Shown here: piece by piece, positions 1-5,871 of the stretch | Layout of the letters: each line of letters begins with the position of its first letter | Position numbering within the stretch: the stretch's first letter is position 1 | Assembly (NCBI GenBank): GCA_001596155.1 | Contig: CP014771.1 | Span: 1,860,001 to 1,924,000 of the forward strand | DNA length: 64,000 bases | Direction of reading: 5' to 3' | Source of the DNA: Hymenobacter psoromatis | GTDB lineage: Bacteria; Bacteroidota; Bacteroidia; Cytophagales; Hymenobacteraceae | Position numbers and translations under genes: made by a program | The notes under the pieces: model-generated | Database searches by the model: none | Told to the model about the DNA's origin: nothing | Seen by the model: only the letters and a program-made list of their open reading frames with translations

Positions 1-80
1 CGGGCCTGCGCTAACCGCTCTTCTTTCGTCAGGCTGGCGGCGGTAGCGGACTGCGGCTTTTTGTTGTCGGTAGTACCCAT
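1..80 (-). CDS. Partial small hypothetical protein
   Basis: An ATG at 80 opens a frame that begins MGTTDNKKPQSATAASLTKE and is still open at the window edge after 26 codons. It overlaps the ClpB-like frame in a different phase. The hydrophilic start is plausible for a small soluble protein but gives no family. If the ClpB-like frame is dead, this may be the gene now expressed here. Confidence 0.35.
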   Translation of the reverse strand, partial: MGTTDNKKPQSATAASLTKEERLAQA

Positions 81-234
81 GATTCGGCAGGTTTACAGGT
101 AACTGGTTTTCCTCACTACCACGAAGATACCAGAGAAGGTTCAGCAAGTGGCCGGTTTCGAGGGCCTGCTGCTGGTTGGCCCTGGCGAGTTCGGTGGCCT
201 CCTGCGCCTTGATGGTGAAGTTTTTAAAGTCCAT
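1..234 (-). pseudogene. ClpB N-terminal remnant, runs off the window
   Basis: The minus strand is open from an ATG at 234 to the window edge (78 codons). Its first 33 or so residues read MDFKNFTIKAQEA, then ATELARANQQQALETGHLL, which is the typical start of the ClpB disaggregase N-domain, with a few residues missing between the two blocks. After LLNLLWYL the sequence stops resembling ClpB and becomes polar and unpatterned. I infer a decayed 5' fragment of a clpB copy. A real protein using this start cannot be excluded because the 3' end lies outside the window. A second reading frame opens at 80 and overlaps it. Confidence 0.55.
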
Positions 235-368
235 GATTCGCTAGGTTCTGGTAGGTGATTCGGGTTAGGAAGTCTGTACGAGAGGGATAGCAAACCGGGT
301 GCTAAGCAAGTATTTCGGACTTTTTGGCGGGAACACATGGTTCGAAAATTATCCATTCGGACGAAATT

Positions 369-1379
369 TCAGTGGTCGCTTCCACCTCTATACTTTTTAA
401 CGCCAAAAAACTTTTCTGAATAGGGCAATGACAGAACATTAAAAGTCCCGGTCTTGTGAGAGCAGAATTTGGCGACTGAGCAATTCACGCACTTAGCCGG
501 ATTTAAACTGCCCACGTTAAAAGGTATTTCGTAGCCGGATTTTAGCTTGATGATGCTCTTATAAATATCAGTTATTTCAATTTTAAATTGTTGGGCCTTA
601 TCAATCTTGAGCACATTACAATGCTGAACAACAGGTTTTTCGTTTACGTAATCATAGCTCCAATACACTAAGTACCCGTACGCTGCATTTACAGAATCCA
701 ACCCAAACAAATATGAAGCTAACTGTAGCTTATGACTTTGTCGAGCGTTTAAATCACTGTTTGATTGTTTAATGTATCGAAACTTTTCTTCTACTATAAA
801 TTTCTGCTCGATTTTATTTTTGAAAATATAATCAGGCTGACCCACGAAATTACCCCTGCTACTGAACAAATTCTCAGTTTTTTCCGCGTGCCCTAAATAT
901 TCCACTTCTGAAGAGCAAACGTCAGCGAAAAAGAAATTTGTCTTTTCATTTTTAACCGAAACAGCATAAGCATTGTGGCTTAAAGGTGAGCGTTCGCCTT
1001 TTTTGGCAACAGTGATAAGCCTATTTTCGAGATGCAAATCGGTACCTAATTTAGTTTCGTTTGTTTCTATCTTTTTAAAGCTTTTTCCTATGCAGAAACT
1101 AGCTGGACAAAATGAAAAGTCAGCTATTTCACTTGCTGACACATAAGATGATTCTACATAATCAACAACATGGTCAGAAATCTTGCCTCTATCCAAAACG
1201 ATGTCTTGTTCAGACACTGGGCTTCTAAAAATGTACTCGGCAGTTAGTTTCCAATAAACTCGTTCTATTTCCAAATTTTTAGAAAGTTCGTTTAAATATC
1301 TCTCCCTGACCGTAAGATTGTCAAACCGTAATAAACCCAACAAACGGTTATAAATAATTTCTTGATTCTTCGTAAGCAT
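369..1379 (-). CDS. Cas4-like PD-(D/E)XK nuclease with Fe-S cysteines
   Basis: This 336-residue protein has the layout of Cas4/AddB-type exonucleases. Cys91 (FCPASF) lies near the front, and Cys297, Cys300 and Cys306 (CVNCSVAKFC) lie at the end, as in the four-cysteine iron-sulfur staple. Between them are His116 (GTDLH), Asp183 (GQPDYIF), Glu197-x-Lys199 (VEEKF) and a QLASY motif at 219-223, matching the RecB-family active site. The first 85 residues are unassigned. The gene is clearly more AT-rich than its neighbours, which suggests transfer. No CRISPR array or other cas gene is in the window, so it is a stand-alone nuclease, possibly for defence or DNA processing. It is divergent from the unknown gene at 1429. 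Confidence 0.75.
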   Translation of the reverse strand: MLTKNQEIIYNRLLGLLRFDNLTVRERYLNELSKNLEIERVYWKLTAEYIFRSPVSEQDIVLDRGKISDHVVDYVESSYVSASEIADFSFCPASFCIGKSFKKIETNETKLGTDLHLENRLITVAKKGERSPLSHNAYAVSVKNEKTNFFFADVCSSEVEYLGHAEKTENLFSSRGNFVGQPDYIFKNKIEQKFIVEEKFRYIKQSNSDLNARQSHKLQLASYLFGLDSVNAAYGYLVYWSYDYVNEKPVVQHCNVLKIDKAQQFKIEITDIYKSIIKLKSGYEIPFNVGSLNPAKCVNCSVAKFCSHKTGTFNVLSLPYSEKFFGVKKYRGGSDH

Positions 1380-1428
1380 AATCAGTCGTCTAAATTTTCG
1401 CTTTCAGACCAGATGGTTTGCAAATACC

Positions 1429-1875
1429 ATGTCCAGCCATTATTTTTTAGGAACCACCAACCCAAATATCATGTCTACTCCCGACCTCGCAAATGCTAAG
1501 TTGCGTTCTAAAAAACGAATTGAAGGACCATATGCAGAGCGAATGGAACGAATCCACGAGGATGTGATGCAGTCTTTCTTTGCCGCTTATCGGCGACTAG
1601 AAAACTACGTGACTGATATTCAGCCTGAAAAAGAACTGATTGCAAGACGACTCAAAATTCTGGATGAGCGCATTAACGTTTTCAAACCAGGCACTGTGAC
1701 TTGGCCTCAGAAGTTTGAAGCTCGGCTGCTAGCAGCCGTTAGTGATGCTCGTTCGGTTGCTGATTTAGAATTTGAGGTGCAAAAGTTAATTGATTATCAG
1801 GAGGAGAGGTTCGCCACTCTCCTTAACGCTTACCGAACCCTTCAACCCACTACCCCCGCTTTGGAGCACAAGTAA
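1429..1875 (+). CDS. Hypothetical protein, divergent from the Cas4-like nuclease
   Basis: This encodes 148 residues with no family I recognise. It is charged, predicted mostly helical, and has no signal peptide or membrane segment. The ATG at 1471 (MSTPDLANAK) is an alternative start that would remove 14 residues not typical of an N-terminus. Only about 50 bp separate it from the divergent nuclease gene, so the two probably share a promoter region and perhaps a function. Base use is intermediate between the AT-rich nuclease and the GC-rich backbone. A direct repeat begins 3 bp after its stop codon. Confidence 0.6.
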   Translation: MSSHYFLGTTNPNIMSTPDLANAKLRSKKRIEGPYAERMERIHEDVMQSFFAAYRRLENYVTDIQPEKELIARRLKILDERINVFKPGTVTWPQKFEARLLAAVSDARSVADLEFEVQKLIDYQEERFATLLNAYRTLQPTTPALEHK

Positions 1876-1877
1876 TT

Positions 1878-1982
1878 GAAGCGCCTGTTTCTTCAGCGGC
1901 GGGGGTAGCGGGCGGGGGGGGCGCAGTAGCGGCAGCTACGCCAGCAGCGGTGGTTTCGCGCAGGCGGGACCGGCGGGGCGTG
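1878..1982. repeat. Direct repeat, left copy, flanking YoeB module
   Basis: This stretch of about 105 bp recurs at 2752-2858 in the same orientation. The last 48 bases (1935-1982 and 2811-2858) are identical. The first half matches with a few substitutions and small indels. The two copies bracket the 58-residue ORF, the YoeB toxin and its antitoxin. Confidence 0.9.
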
Positions 1983-1993
1983 AGGCGGTTTAG

Positions 1994-2170
1994 CTAAAGC
2001 AGGTACGCATACGCACTGCGGCGCATCCGCTGCAAGTCTTCTGCCGACAGCGTTTCAAACTTGGATTGTTCGGCATACGCACGGGCTTGGGCCAGCCGCT
2101 CGGCATTGATGGGCGGGGGTAGCACTTCCAGCCAGCGATAGCTTGGCTTGCGGTCAGCGGGGCGTTTCAT
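1994..2170 (-). CDS. Small hypothetical protein downstream of yoeB
   Basis: An ORF of 58 codons begins with ATG at 2170 and ends with TAG at 1994. It reads MKRPADRKPSYRWLEVLPPP and continues with a helical, charged segment ending SAYAYLL. It lies 28 bp downstream of the YoeB toxin on the same strand and inside the same pair of direct repeats, so it probably belongs to the module. I recognise no family. A third component or a short DNA-binding protein are possibilities, but neither is shown by the sequence. Confidence 0.5.
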   Translation of the reverse strand: MKRPADRKPSYRWLEVLPPPINAERLAQARAYAEQSKFETLSAEDLQRMRRSAYAYLL

Positions 2171-2198
2171 AGGTGCGGAAAAAGAATGGGCAGCGAGC

Positions 2199-2474
2199 TT
2201 ACTTATCGTCGTAGTGGAAGCGGCATTGAGCGATGAAAATGGTATCGCCGCTTAGCCGATACACGAACCGATGTTCCTGCGTGATGCGGCGCGACCAGAA
2301 GCCTTTGCGGTCACCTTTCAACGGTTCGGGCTTGCCGCGCCCGGTGAAGGGCGTACGCACGCATTCTTTCAGTAATTCGTTGACTTTCGCCAGAATGGCT
2401 TCGTCGTTTTGCTGCCAGTACAGGTAGTCCTCCCAAGCGTAGGTGGTCCAGGAGATGTTTACTGTTGCGGCCAT
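2199..2474 (-). CDS. yoeB: Txe/YoeB family mRNA interferase toxin
   Basis: The 91-residue protein matches YoeB along its full length, with a WxDYLYWQ-like start (WEDYLYWQQ), GRGKPEPLKG, FWSRRI, EHRFVY and a CRFHY end. Glu50, Arg62/63, His87 and Tyr88 fall where the E. coli YoeB active-site Glu, Arg, His and Tyr are found. YoeB cleaves mRNA at the ribosomal A site when its antitoxin is degraded. Its start overlaps the end of the antitoxin gene by 16 bp, so the two are translationally coupled. All key residues are present, so it should be active. The ATG start agrees with family length. Confidence 0.9.
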   Translation of the reverse strand: MAATVNISWTTYAWEDYLYWQQNDEAILAKVNELLKECVRTPFTGRGKPEPLKGDRKGFWSRRITQEHRFVYRLSGDTIFIAQCRFHYDDK

Positions 2475-2686
2475 TCCCGAACGGTGGTTTCGCCTCGTTC
2501 GATTTCTTCCATTGCCGCTAGCAGTCGTTCCCGGTTGGTTCGGGTACTCATCAGGTACTCGGTCGCGTCCTGCTTTGCCTTCTTGGCGGGCTTCGTTTCC
2601 GGCGTAAGCTTTACGTAGGAAAATGCTTGCAGTAGCTCTTTAATAAACTCCTGCTTTTGGTCGGGTATTTCGAGCGTGTAAATCAT
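2459..2686 (-). CDS. Antitoxin partner of YoeB
   Basis: This 75-residue acidic protein precedes yoeB and overlaps it by 16 bp. It is not an obvious YefM/Phd protein. The N-terminus (MIYTLEIPDQKQEFIKELLQ) resembles the small antitoxins often paired with RelE/YoeB toxins in Bacteroidota. The C-terminus (RERLLAAMEEIERGE) is the amphipathic helix type that usually wraps around the toxin. It probably also represses its own operon, although no DNA-binding fold can be named from sequence alone. Identity as an antitoxin rests on position and size. Confidence 0.75.
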   Translation of the reverse strand: MIYTLEIPDQKQEFIKELLQAFSYVKLTPETKPAKKAKQDATEYLMSTRTNRERLLAAMEEIERGETTVREWPQQ

Positions 2687-2751
2687 AGCGGATTAAAGCA
2701 AGGTAGTGCGGCTTAGTTCCGGCAACTACCGTCAGAAGCAAAGCTACTAAA

Positions 2752-2858
2752 GAAGCGCCCGTTTCTTTCAGCGGCGCGGGCAGCGGGCGGGGGGGCGCGC
2801 AGGAGCTGAAGCTACGCCAGCAGCGGTGGTTTCGCGCAGGCGGGACCGGCGGGGCGTG
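2752..2858. repeat. Direct repeat, right copy, flanking YoeB module
   Basis: This is the second copy of the repeat at 1878-1982. The 48 bases at 2811-2858 are identical to 1935-1982. It lies in a GC-rich spacer of about 280 bp (2687-2972) that holds no other recognisable gene. Confidence 0.9.
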
Positions 2859-2917
2859 GGGTGGCGGCGGGCAGGTGAACTGTGACGAATGTAGGACAAT
2901 AGAGTATGAAAAGTCAC

Positions 2918-2977
2918 CCAGTGGCTGGGCGGCGCGGTGAGCGTGGGCGCTAGGCGGGTATTTCGGAGGGCGCTACG
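2918..2977. repeat. Intergenic repeat of the vapC cluster, copy 1
   Basis: About 60 bp beginning CCCAGTGGCTGGGCGGCGCG are repeated with few changes at 4038-4099, and the core alone recurs at 5115-5140. Copies 1 and 2 run straight into the 3' ends of the two paralogous vapC genes, so gene and flank were duplicated together. Confidence 0.85.
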
Positions 2978-3389
2978 GCTGGTTTATCCAGTCTTCTAGT
3001 ATCAAAGTAGCGATGGGCGCAAAGTGACGGGTGTTGCGCGTGACAAGCGTGAGGCTGTGGGCCAACGCCGTGCAGCCTATCATCAGGTCGAACTCATCAA
3101 CGGGGCGGCCCAAGGCGCGTAGCCGCACTTTCTCCAAGCCATATGCTTCAAAGCAGGTGCCGACCAGCAAAATGCGGCCAGCAAAAAGCTGTTGCAGGAT
3201 GGAGATTGAATGGCGGTTGGCCGCTTGTTTGGACGGGGCGCTTTTGGCGATGCCGTAAATCAGCTCGGCAATGGTCAACTCGCTGAGAAAGCAATTTTCT
3301 ACGCCAATCTGCTGCACCTTTTGACGCAAGCTGAATTCATCTTTCGATCAATGAATGCAGATGTTGGTATCGAGCAGGTATTGGCTCAC
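2973..3389 (-). pseudogene. vapC-like PIN toxin with an in-frame TGA
   Basis: Read from a GTG at 3389, which overlaps the antitoxin stop, the frame gives MSQYLLDTNICIH, then TGA at 3350-3348, then continues without shift for 124 codons to DWINQP. It aligns end to end with the intact paralog at 4095-4514: I-H-stop-S-K-D-E there corresponds to V-H-F-L-R-G-E. A single nonsense codon 14 codons in therefore separates the first catalytic Asp7 (LLDTN) from the rest of the domain. A protein restarted at the TTG at 3329 would lack Asp7 and should be inactive. Later PIN residues (TIAELIYG, DEFDLMIG, TRNTRHF) are preserved, so the lesion looks recent. Confidence 0.85.
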
Positions 3390-3625
3390 AGTTCTACGTC
3401 GCGGTCGCGGAAATAGCGTGCTTCCCGGATTTGGCGGGCCAACTCAGTTCCGTCTTCGTCTGACTGCCAAGAGCCCGCGAATTCATCCAGTAAGCGCGCC
3501 TGCTCCGCGTCGGAAGTCTTGAGCGAGGGAGTCGTCGTAACTTTCACGCCTAGGCGCCGAGCCAGATGAAGTAATAAATCCAGGTCAGCATCATTGGCAG
3601 ATTCTAAAACCAACGTAGTGGGCAT
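3386..3625 (-). CDS. Antitoxin of the interrupted vapC
   Basis: This 79-residue protein is a paralog of the antitoxin at 4511-4750. Both start MPTTL(L/V)LE, carry (R/H)RLGVK in the middle, a GSWQSDE or GTWQSDE motif near residue 55, and end DVEL. The N-terminal half probably dimerises and binds the operator, and the acidic C-terminal part should occupy the PIN toxin. Its stop overlaps the GTG start of the damaged toxin by GTGA. It is intact even though its toxin is broken, as expected if an antitoxin is harmless to keep. Confidence 0.75.
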   Translation of the reverse strand: MPTTLVLESANDADLDLLLHLARRLGVKVTTTPSLKTSDAEQARLLDEFAGSWQSDEDGTELARQIREARYFRDRDVEL

Positions 3626-3679
3626 AAGTAAATGAAGCTAAAACCGTGGTGGAAAGATAATTAGAATTGCGTAGAGACG

Positions 3680-3712
3680 CTAACTTACTTCGGTGTCGAG
3701 CAGGTAGGGCAT
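3680..3712 (-). pseudogene. Ten-codon remnant of a PIN toxin start
   Basis: Directly overlapping the stop of the antitoxin at 3715-3987 is an ATG (3712-3710) followed by PYLLDTEVS and TAG at 3682-3680. M-x-YLLDT is exactly how the two PIN toxins of this cluster begin (MSAGYLLDTN, MSQYLLDTN). The rest of the toxin is missing. I read it as what is left after deletion of a third vapC gene. Confidence 0.7.
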
Positions 3713-3987
3713 TATAAATCTACCTCGCGGGACTGGTCTTGTCGGTCGGCGTAGATGCTTCGTACTAATTCCTCCGCGCTTTCATCCGACTGCCAAGAGC
3801 CAAATACTTCGTGCAGTAACTGGTGCTGCTCAGCTACCGATAGTTCCTCCTTGCCTGGTTGCGCAACCAGCCCGTGCGGCTGGCGACTGGTAAAGTGCGC
3901 GACGATGTCAGCAGGCAGGCTTTGCAACCACTGAAAAGCAGCAGCGGCCCGTTCAGCGGGAAATTCTAATTCGACGGCAACTTTCAT
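3712..3987 (-). CDS. Orphan antitoxin, second type
   Basis: I prefer the ATG at 3987 (MKVAVELEFPAERAAAAFQW), because a pseudogene paralog at 4791-5069 starts at the equivalent place; an upstream ATG at 4014 adds nine residues. The protein is 91 residues. The N-terminal half differs from the MPTTL-type antitoxins, but the C-terminal half has the same FGSWQSDES motif and ends REVDL. The shared tail suggests it neutralises the same kind of PIN toxin through a different DNA-binding front. Its own toxin survives only as ten codons. Confidence 0.65.
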   Translation of the reverse strand: MKVAVELEFPAERAAAAFQWLQSLPADIVAHFTSRQPHGLVAQPGKEELSVAEQHQLLHEVFGSWQSDESAEELVRSIYADRQDQSREVDL

Positions 3988-4037
3988 AGCCCCAAGATAC
4001 TGCAAAGCAACCATAGCTACTCTAGCGCCTGCCGCCG

Positions 4038-4099
4038 CCCCAGTGGCCGGGCGGCGCGGCGGGCGCGGGCGTTAGGCGAGTATTTCGGAGGGTGCTACG
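4038..4099. repeat. Intergenic repeat of the vapC cluster, copy 2
   Basis: Near-copy of 2918-2977, starting CCCAGTGGCCGGGCGGCGCG and continuing into the vapC stop region. Confidence 0.85.
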
Positions 4100-4514
4100 G
4101 TTGGTCTATCCAGTTCTCCAGCACCAGATTAGAAAAATTGGTGAAGTGCCGGATGTTGCGCGTGACGAGGGTAAGGCCATGCGCCAACGCCGTGCTCCCA
4201 ATCAGAATATCAAAATCATCTATCGGCCGCCCGGTGCGCCGCAAGGCGGCTTTTTGCTCGGCGAATATGGCAAGTGCCGGGCTGATAGGTAGTACTTGCT
4301 CGGCAAACAGTGCCTGAAACTCTGCTACTTGCTGCCGCTGGCGAGCCTGCCAAACGGACGCACTATTAGCTGCCCCAAATAGCAACTCAGCCACGGTTAT
4401 TTCAGATACGAAACACTGCGCTAAACCGAGTGAGGCAAATTTGGCTTGGAGTTGGTGCTCGCCGCGCAGAAAGTGTACGCAGATGTTGGTATCGAGCAAA
4501 TAGCCAGCGCTCAT
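4095..4514 (-). CDS. vapC: VapC-type PIN-domain ribonuclease toxin
   Basis: This 139-residue protein is a complete PIN toxin. The acidic metal-binding residues expected for the family are visible: Asp8 (YLLDTN), Glu43 (TVAELLFG), Asp99, Asp100 and Asp102 in PIDDFDILIG, and Asn120 in TRNIRHF. VapC toxins cut tRNA or rRNA using Mg2+ or Mn2+. The ATG at 4514 overlaps the antitoxin TGA (ATGA), giving translational coupling. It is the only intact PIN toxin of the cluster and the best guide for reading the damaged copies. Confidence 0.88.
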   Translation of the reverse strand: MSAGYLLDTNICVHFLRGEHQLQAKFASLGLAQCFVSEITVAELLFGAANSASVWQARQRQQVAEFQALFAEQVLPISPALAIFAEQKAALRRTGRPIDDFDILIGSTALAHGLTLVTRNIRHFTNFSNLVLENWIDQP

Positions 4515-4750
4515 AGTTCTACGTCGGGGCGGTTACTCTGGCGGGATGCTTGCAGCATCTGGTTAATTTCGTCGCCCGTTTCGTCCGATTGCCAAGTACC
4601 GAACAGGGCCAGAAAGCGCCGCTCCCGTTCCTCCAGCGACAGGGTAGCCGCTGGGGAGGCAGTAGCTTTCACGCCCAGCCGATGCGCTAGGCTTAGCAGC
4701 AAATGCAGGTCAGTATCATTGGTAGGCTCTAACAACAGGGTAGTTGGCAT
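4511..4750 (-). CDS. VapB-like antitoxin of the intact PIN toxin
   Basis: This 79-residue protein is coupled to vapC by a 4-bp overlap. It is a clear paralog of the antitoxin at 3386-3625 (MPTTLLLE start, HRLGVK, FGTWQSDETG, DVEL end). The family is not a textbook VapB/AbrB or RHH protein that I can name; the assignment rests on coupling to a PIN toxin, size, and the acidic tail. Confidence 0.75.
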   Translation of the reverse strand: MPTTLLLEPTNDTDLHLLLSLAHRLGVKATASPAATLSLEERERRFLALFGTWQSDETGDEINQMLQASRQSNRPDVEL

Positions 4751-4790
4751 ACTAATTCTAGCAAGTGATAATTATGAAAGTGCTAACAAC

Positions 4791-5069
4791 TTATAGCTCA
4801 ACCTCTTGGGAAGCGTCGCGGCGGGAACCGTAAATCTGGCTCAGCAGGTCTTCTTCGCCTTCGTCCTGTCACCAAGAACCAAATACCTGGTCGAGCAGCG
4901 CATGTTGCTCTTGCTATGACAAGCATTCTTTACTGCTGAGTTGGCTGGCAGGCTGCACTAGCGCATCCGTTTTTAGAAAGCGAATGGTCATTTCTGGCAG
5001 GCTTTGCAACTGTCGCATTACAGACGCAGCTTGCTCGTCGGGAAACTCTAATTCAAGGGCGACTCTCAT
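4791..5069 (-). pseudogene. Antitoxin pseudogene, second type
   Basis: From an ATG at 5069 the frame reads MRVALELEFPDEQAASVMRQ and continues colinear with the antitoxin at 3712-3987 to QEVEL and TAA at 4791. It has two in-frame stops, a TAG after KECLS and a TGA after QVFGSW, so it cannot make a full protein. No PIN toxin follows it; the next gene downstream is the antitoxin at 4511-4750. This is a fourth, toxin-less module of the cluster. Confidence 0.85.
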
Positions 5070-5114
5070 AGCACCAAGTTACTAGAAATCTGGGTAGGTC
5101 CCTCAGCGCCTATG

Positions 5115-5140
5115 GCCGCCCCAGTGGCCGGGCGGCGCGG
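5115..5140. repeat. Intergenic repeat of the vapC cluster, partial copy 3
   Basis: Only the core GCCCCAGTGGCCGGGCGGCG region of the 4038-4099 repeat is present. It marks the right edge of the TA cluster. Confidence 0.75.
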
Positions 5141-5144
5141 ATAG

Positions 5145-5423
5145 TTATTTTTTTTCTGCCTGCTTCTCCGAGTCAGAGTTATAGTGCATCTTATCCATTT
5201 TTCGCATTTGCTTACGGTCCTGGTGGTTCAGGCCGGGCACTTTCTTGTCGTGGCGGGCGGCGCGGGGGCTGTCGCCGTCGCGGGTGGCGGGCGTTGTGGG
5301 AACGCCAGTTGCAGGCGATGTCACCCCAGTCGGCGCTACCGCGCCCGATGGCAATACGGTTTGAGCCAGGGCCGCGCTGGTGCTGTAAGCAAGAATGCCG
5401 GCCAGAAGCAGGAAAGATTTCAT
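5145..5423 (-). CDS. Small secreted basic protein
   Basis: The ATG at 5423 gives MKSFLLLAGILAYSTSAALAQ, a standard signal peptide ending in ALA-Q, so I prefer it to the upstream ATG at 5489. The mature part is about 70 residues: a Pro/Thr/Ala-rich linker and then a basic block, SPRAARHDKKVPGLNHQDRK, followed by KQMRKMDKMHYNSDSEKQAEKK. It is a paralog of the next gene (5520-5774); the shared block is SPRAxxHxxKVPGLxxxDxKxxRKM. No function is known to me. It is probably periplasmic or released. Confidence 0.7.
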   Translation of the reverse strand: MKSFLLLAGILAYSTSAALAQTVLPSGAVAPTGVTSPATGVPTTPATRDGDSPRAARHDKKVPGLNHQDRKQMRKMDKMHYNSDSEKQAEKK

Positions 5424-5519
5424 GGAAATATTAGTAAATGATGGGTATTCAGGCGCTGCGCAGCCGCCAGAAATCAGCGACTTAATCATCTATATGAGAA
5501 GAGTTTGTGAGAAGCCCGG

Positions 5520-5774
5520 TTAGTTGGCCGTGGGTTTCATGGGGACGGGTTTGGCTGCTTTGTGGCCCATTTTCCGCAGCCTTTTCTGGTCGCGGCGGTC
5601 CAGGCCGGGCACTTTTGCCGCGTGTTTGGGGGCGCGCGGGCTGCCGGCGTTGGTCATGTCGGGGGTAACGACGGGTAGGGAGCCGGGCACGGTGCCGGAG
5701 GGCACGGCGGTTTGGGCCAGGGCGGCGCTGGCGGTGAGCGCGCAGGCGGCGGCGAGGAGCAGGAAGGATTTCAT
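5520..5774 (-). CDS. Small secreted basic protein, paralog
   Basis: This 84-residue protein begins with the signal peptide MKSFLLLAAACALTASAALAQ. It has a linker with TVPGSLPVVTPDM, then SPRAPKHAAKVPGLDRRDQK and RLRKMGHKAAKPVPMKPTAN. It lies 96 bp upstream of its paralog, on the same strand, so the two are probably co-expressed duplicates. The basic block may bind nucleic acid, lipopolysaccharide or another anionic polymer; that is inference from charge only. Confidence 0.7.
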   Translation of the reverse strand: MKSFLLLAAACALTASAALAQTAVPSGTVPGSLPVVTPDMTNAGSPRAPKHAAKVPGLDRRDQKRLRKMGHKAAKPVPMKPTAN

Positions 5775-5871
5775 AGAATCGGGGAATTGGGGATGAAAAC
5801 GGGGGTAGCCCCGTGGCAGTTGCGGCGGGCTATGGGTGGACCTGGCGCAATAAATAACTGGATTTCAGGCG

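Noticed and set aside
141..356. 71-codon minus-strand frame over the ClpB remnant
   Set aside because: Arg/Pro/Ser-rich, no pattern, and in a different phase from the ClpB-like frame.
2973..3329. A truncated but functional PIN toxin starting at the TTG at 3329
   Set aside because: It would lack the first catalytic Asp, and the upstream sequence clearly continues the gene after one stop codon.
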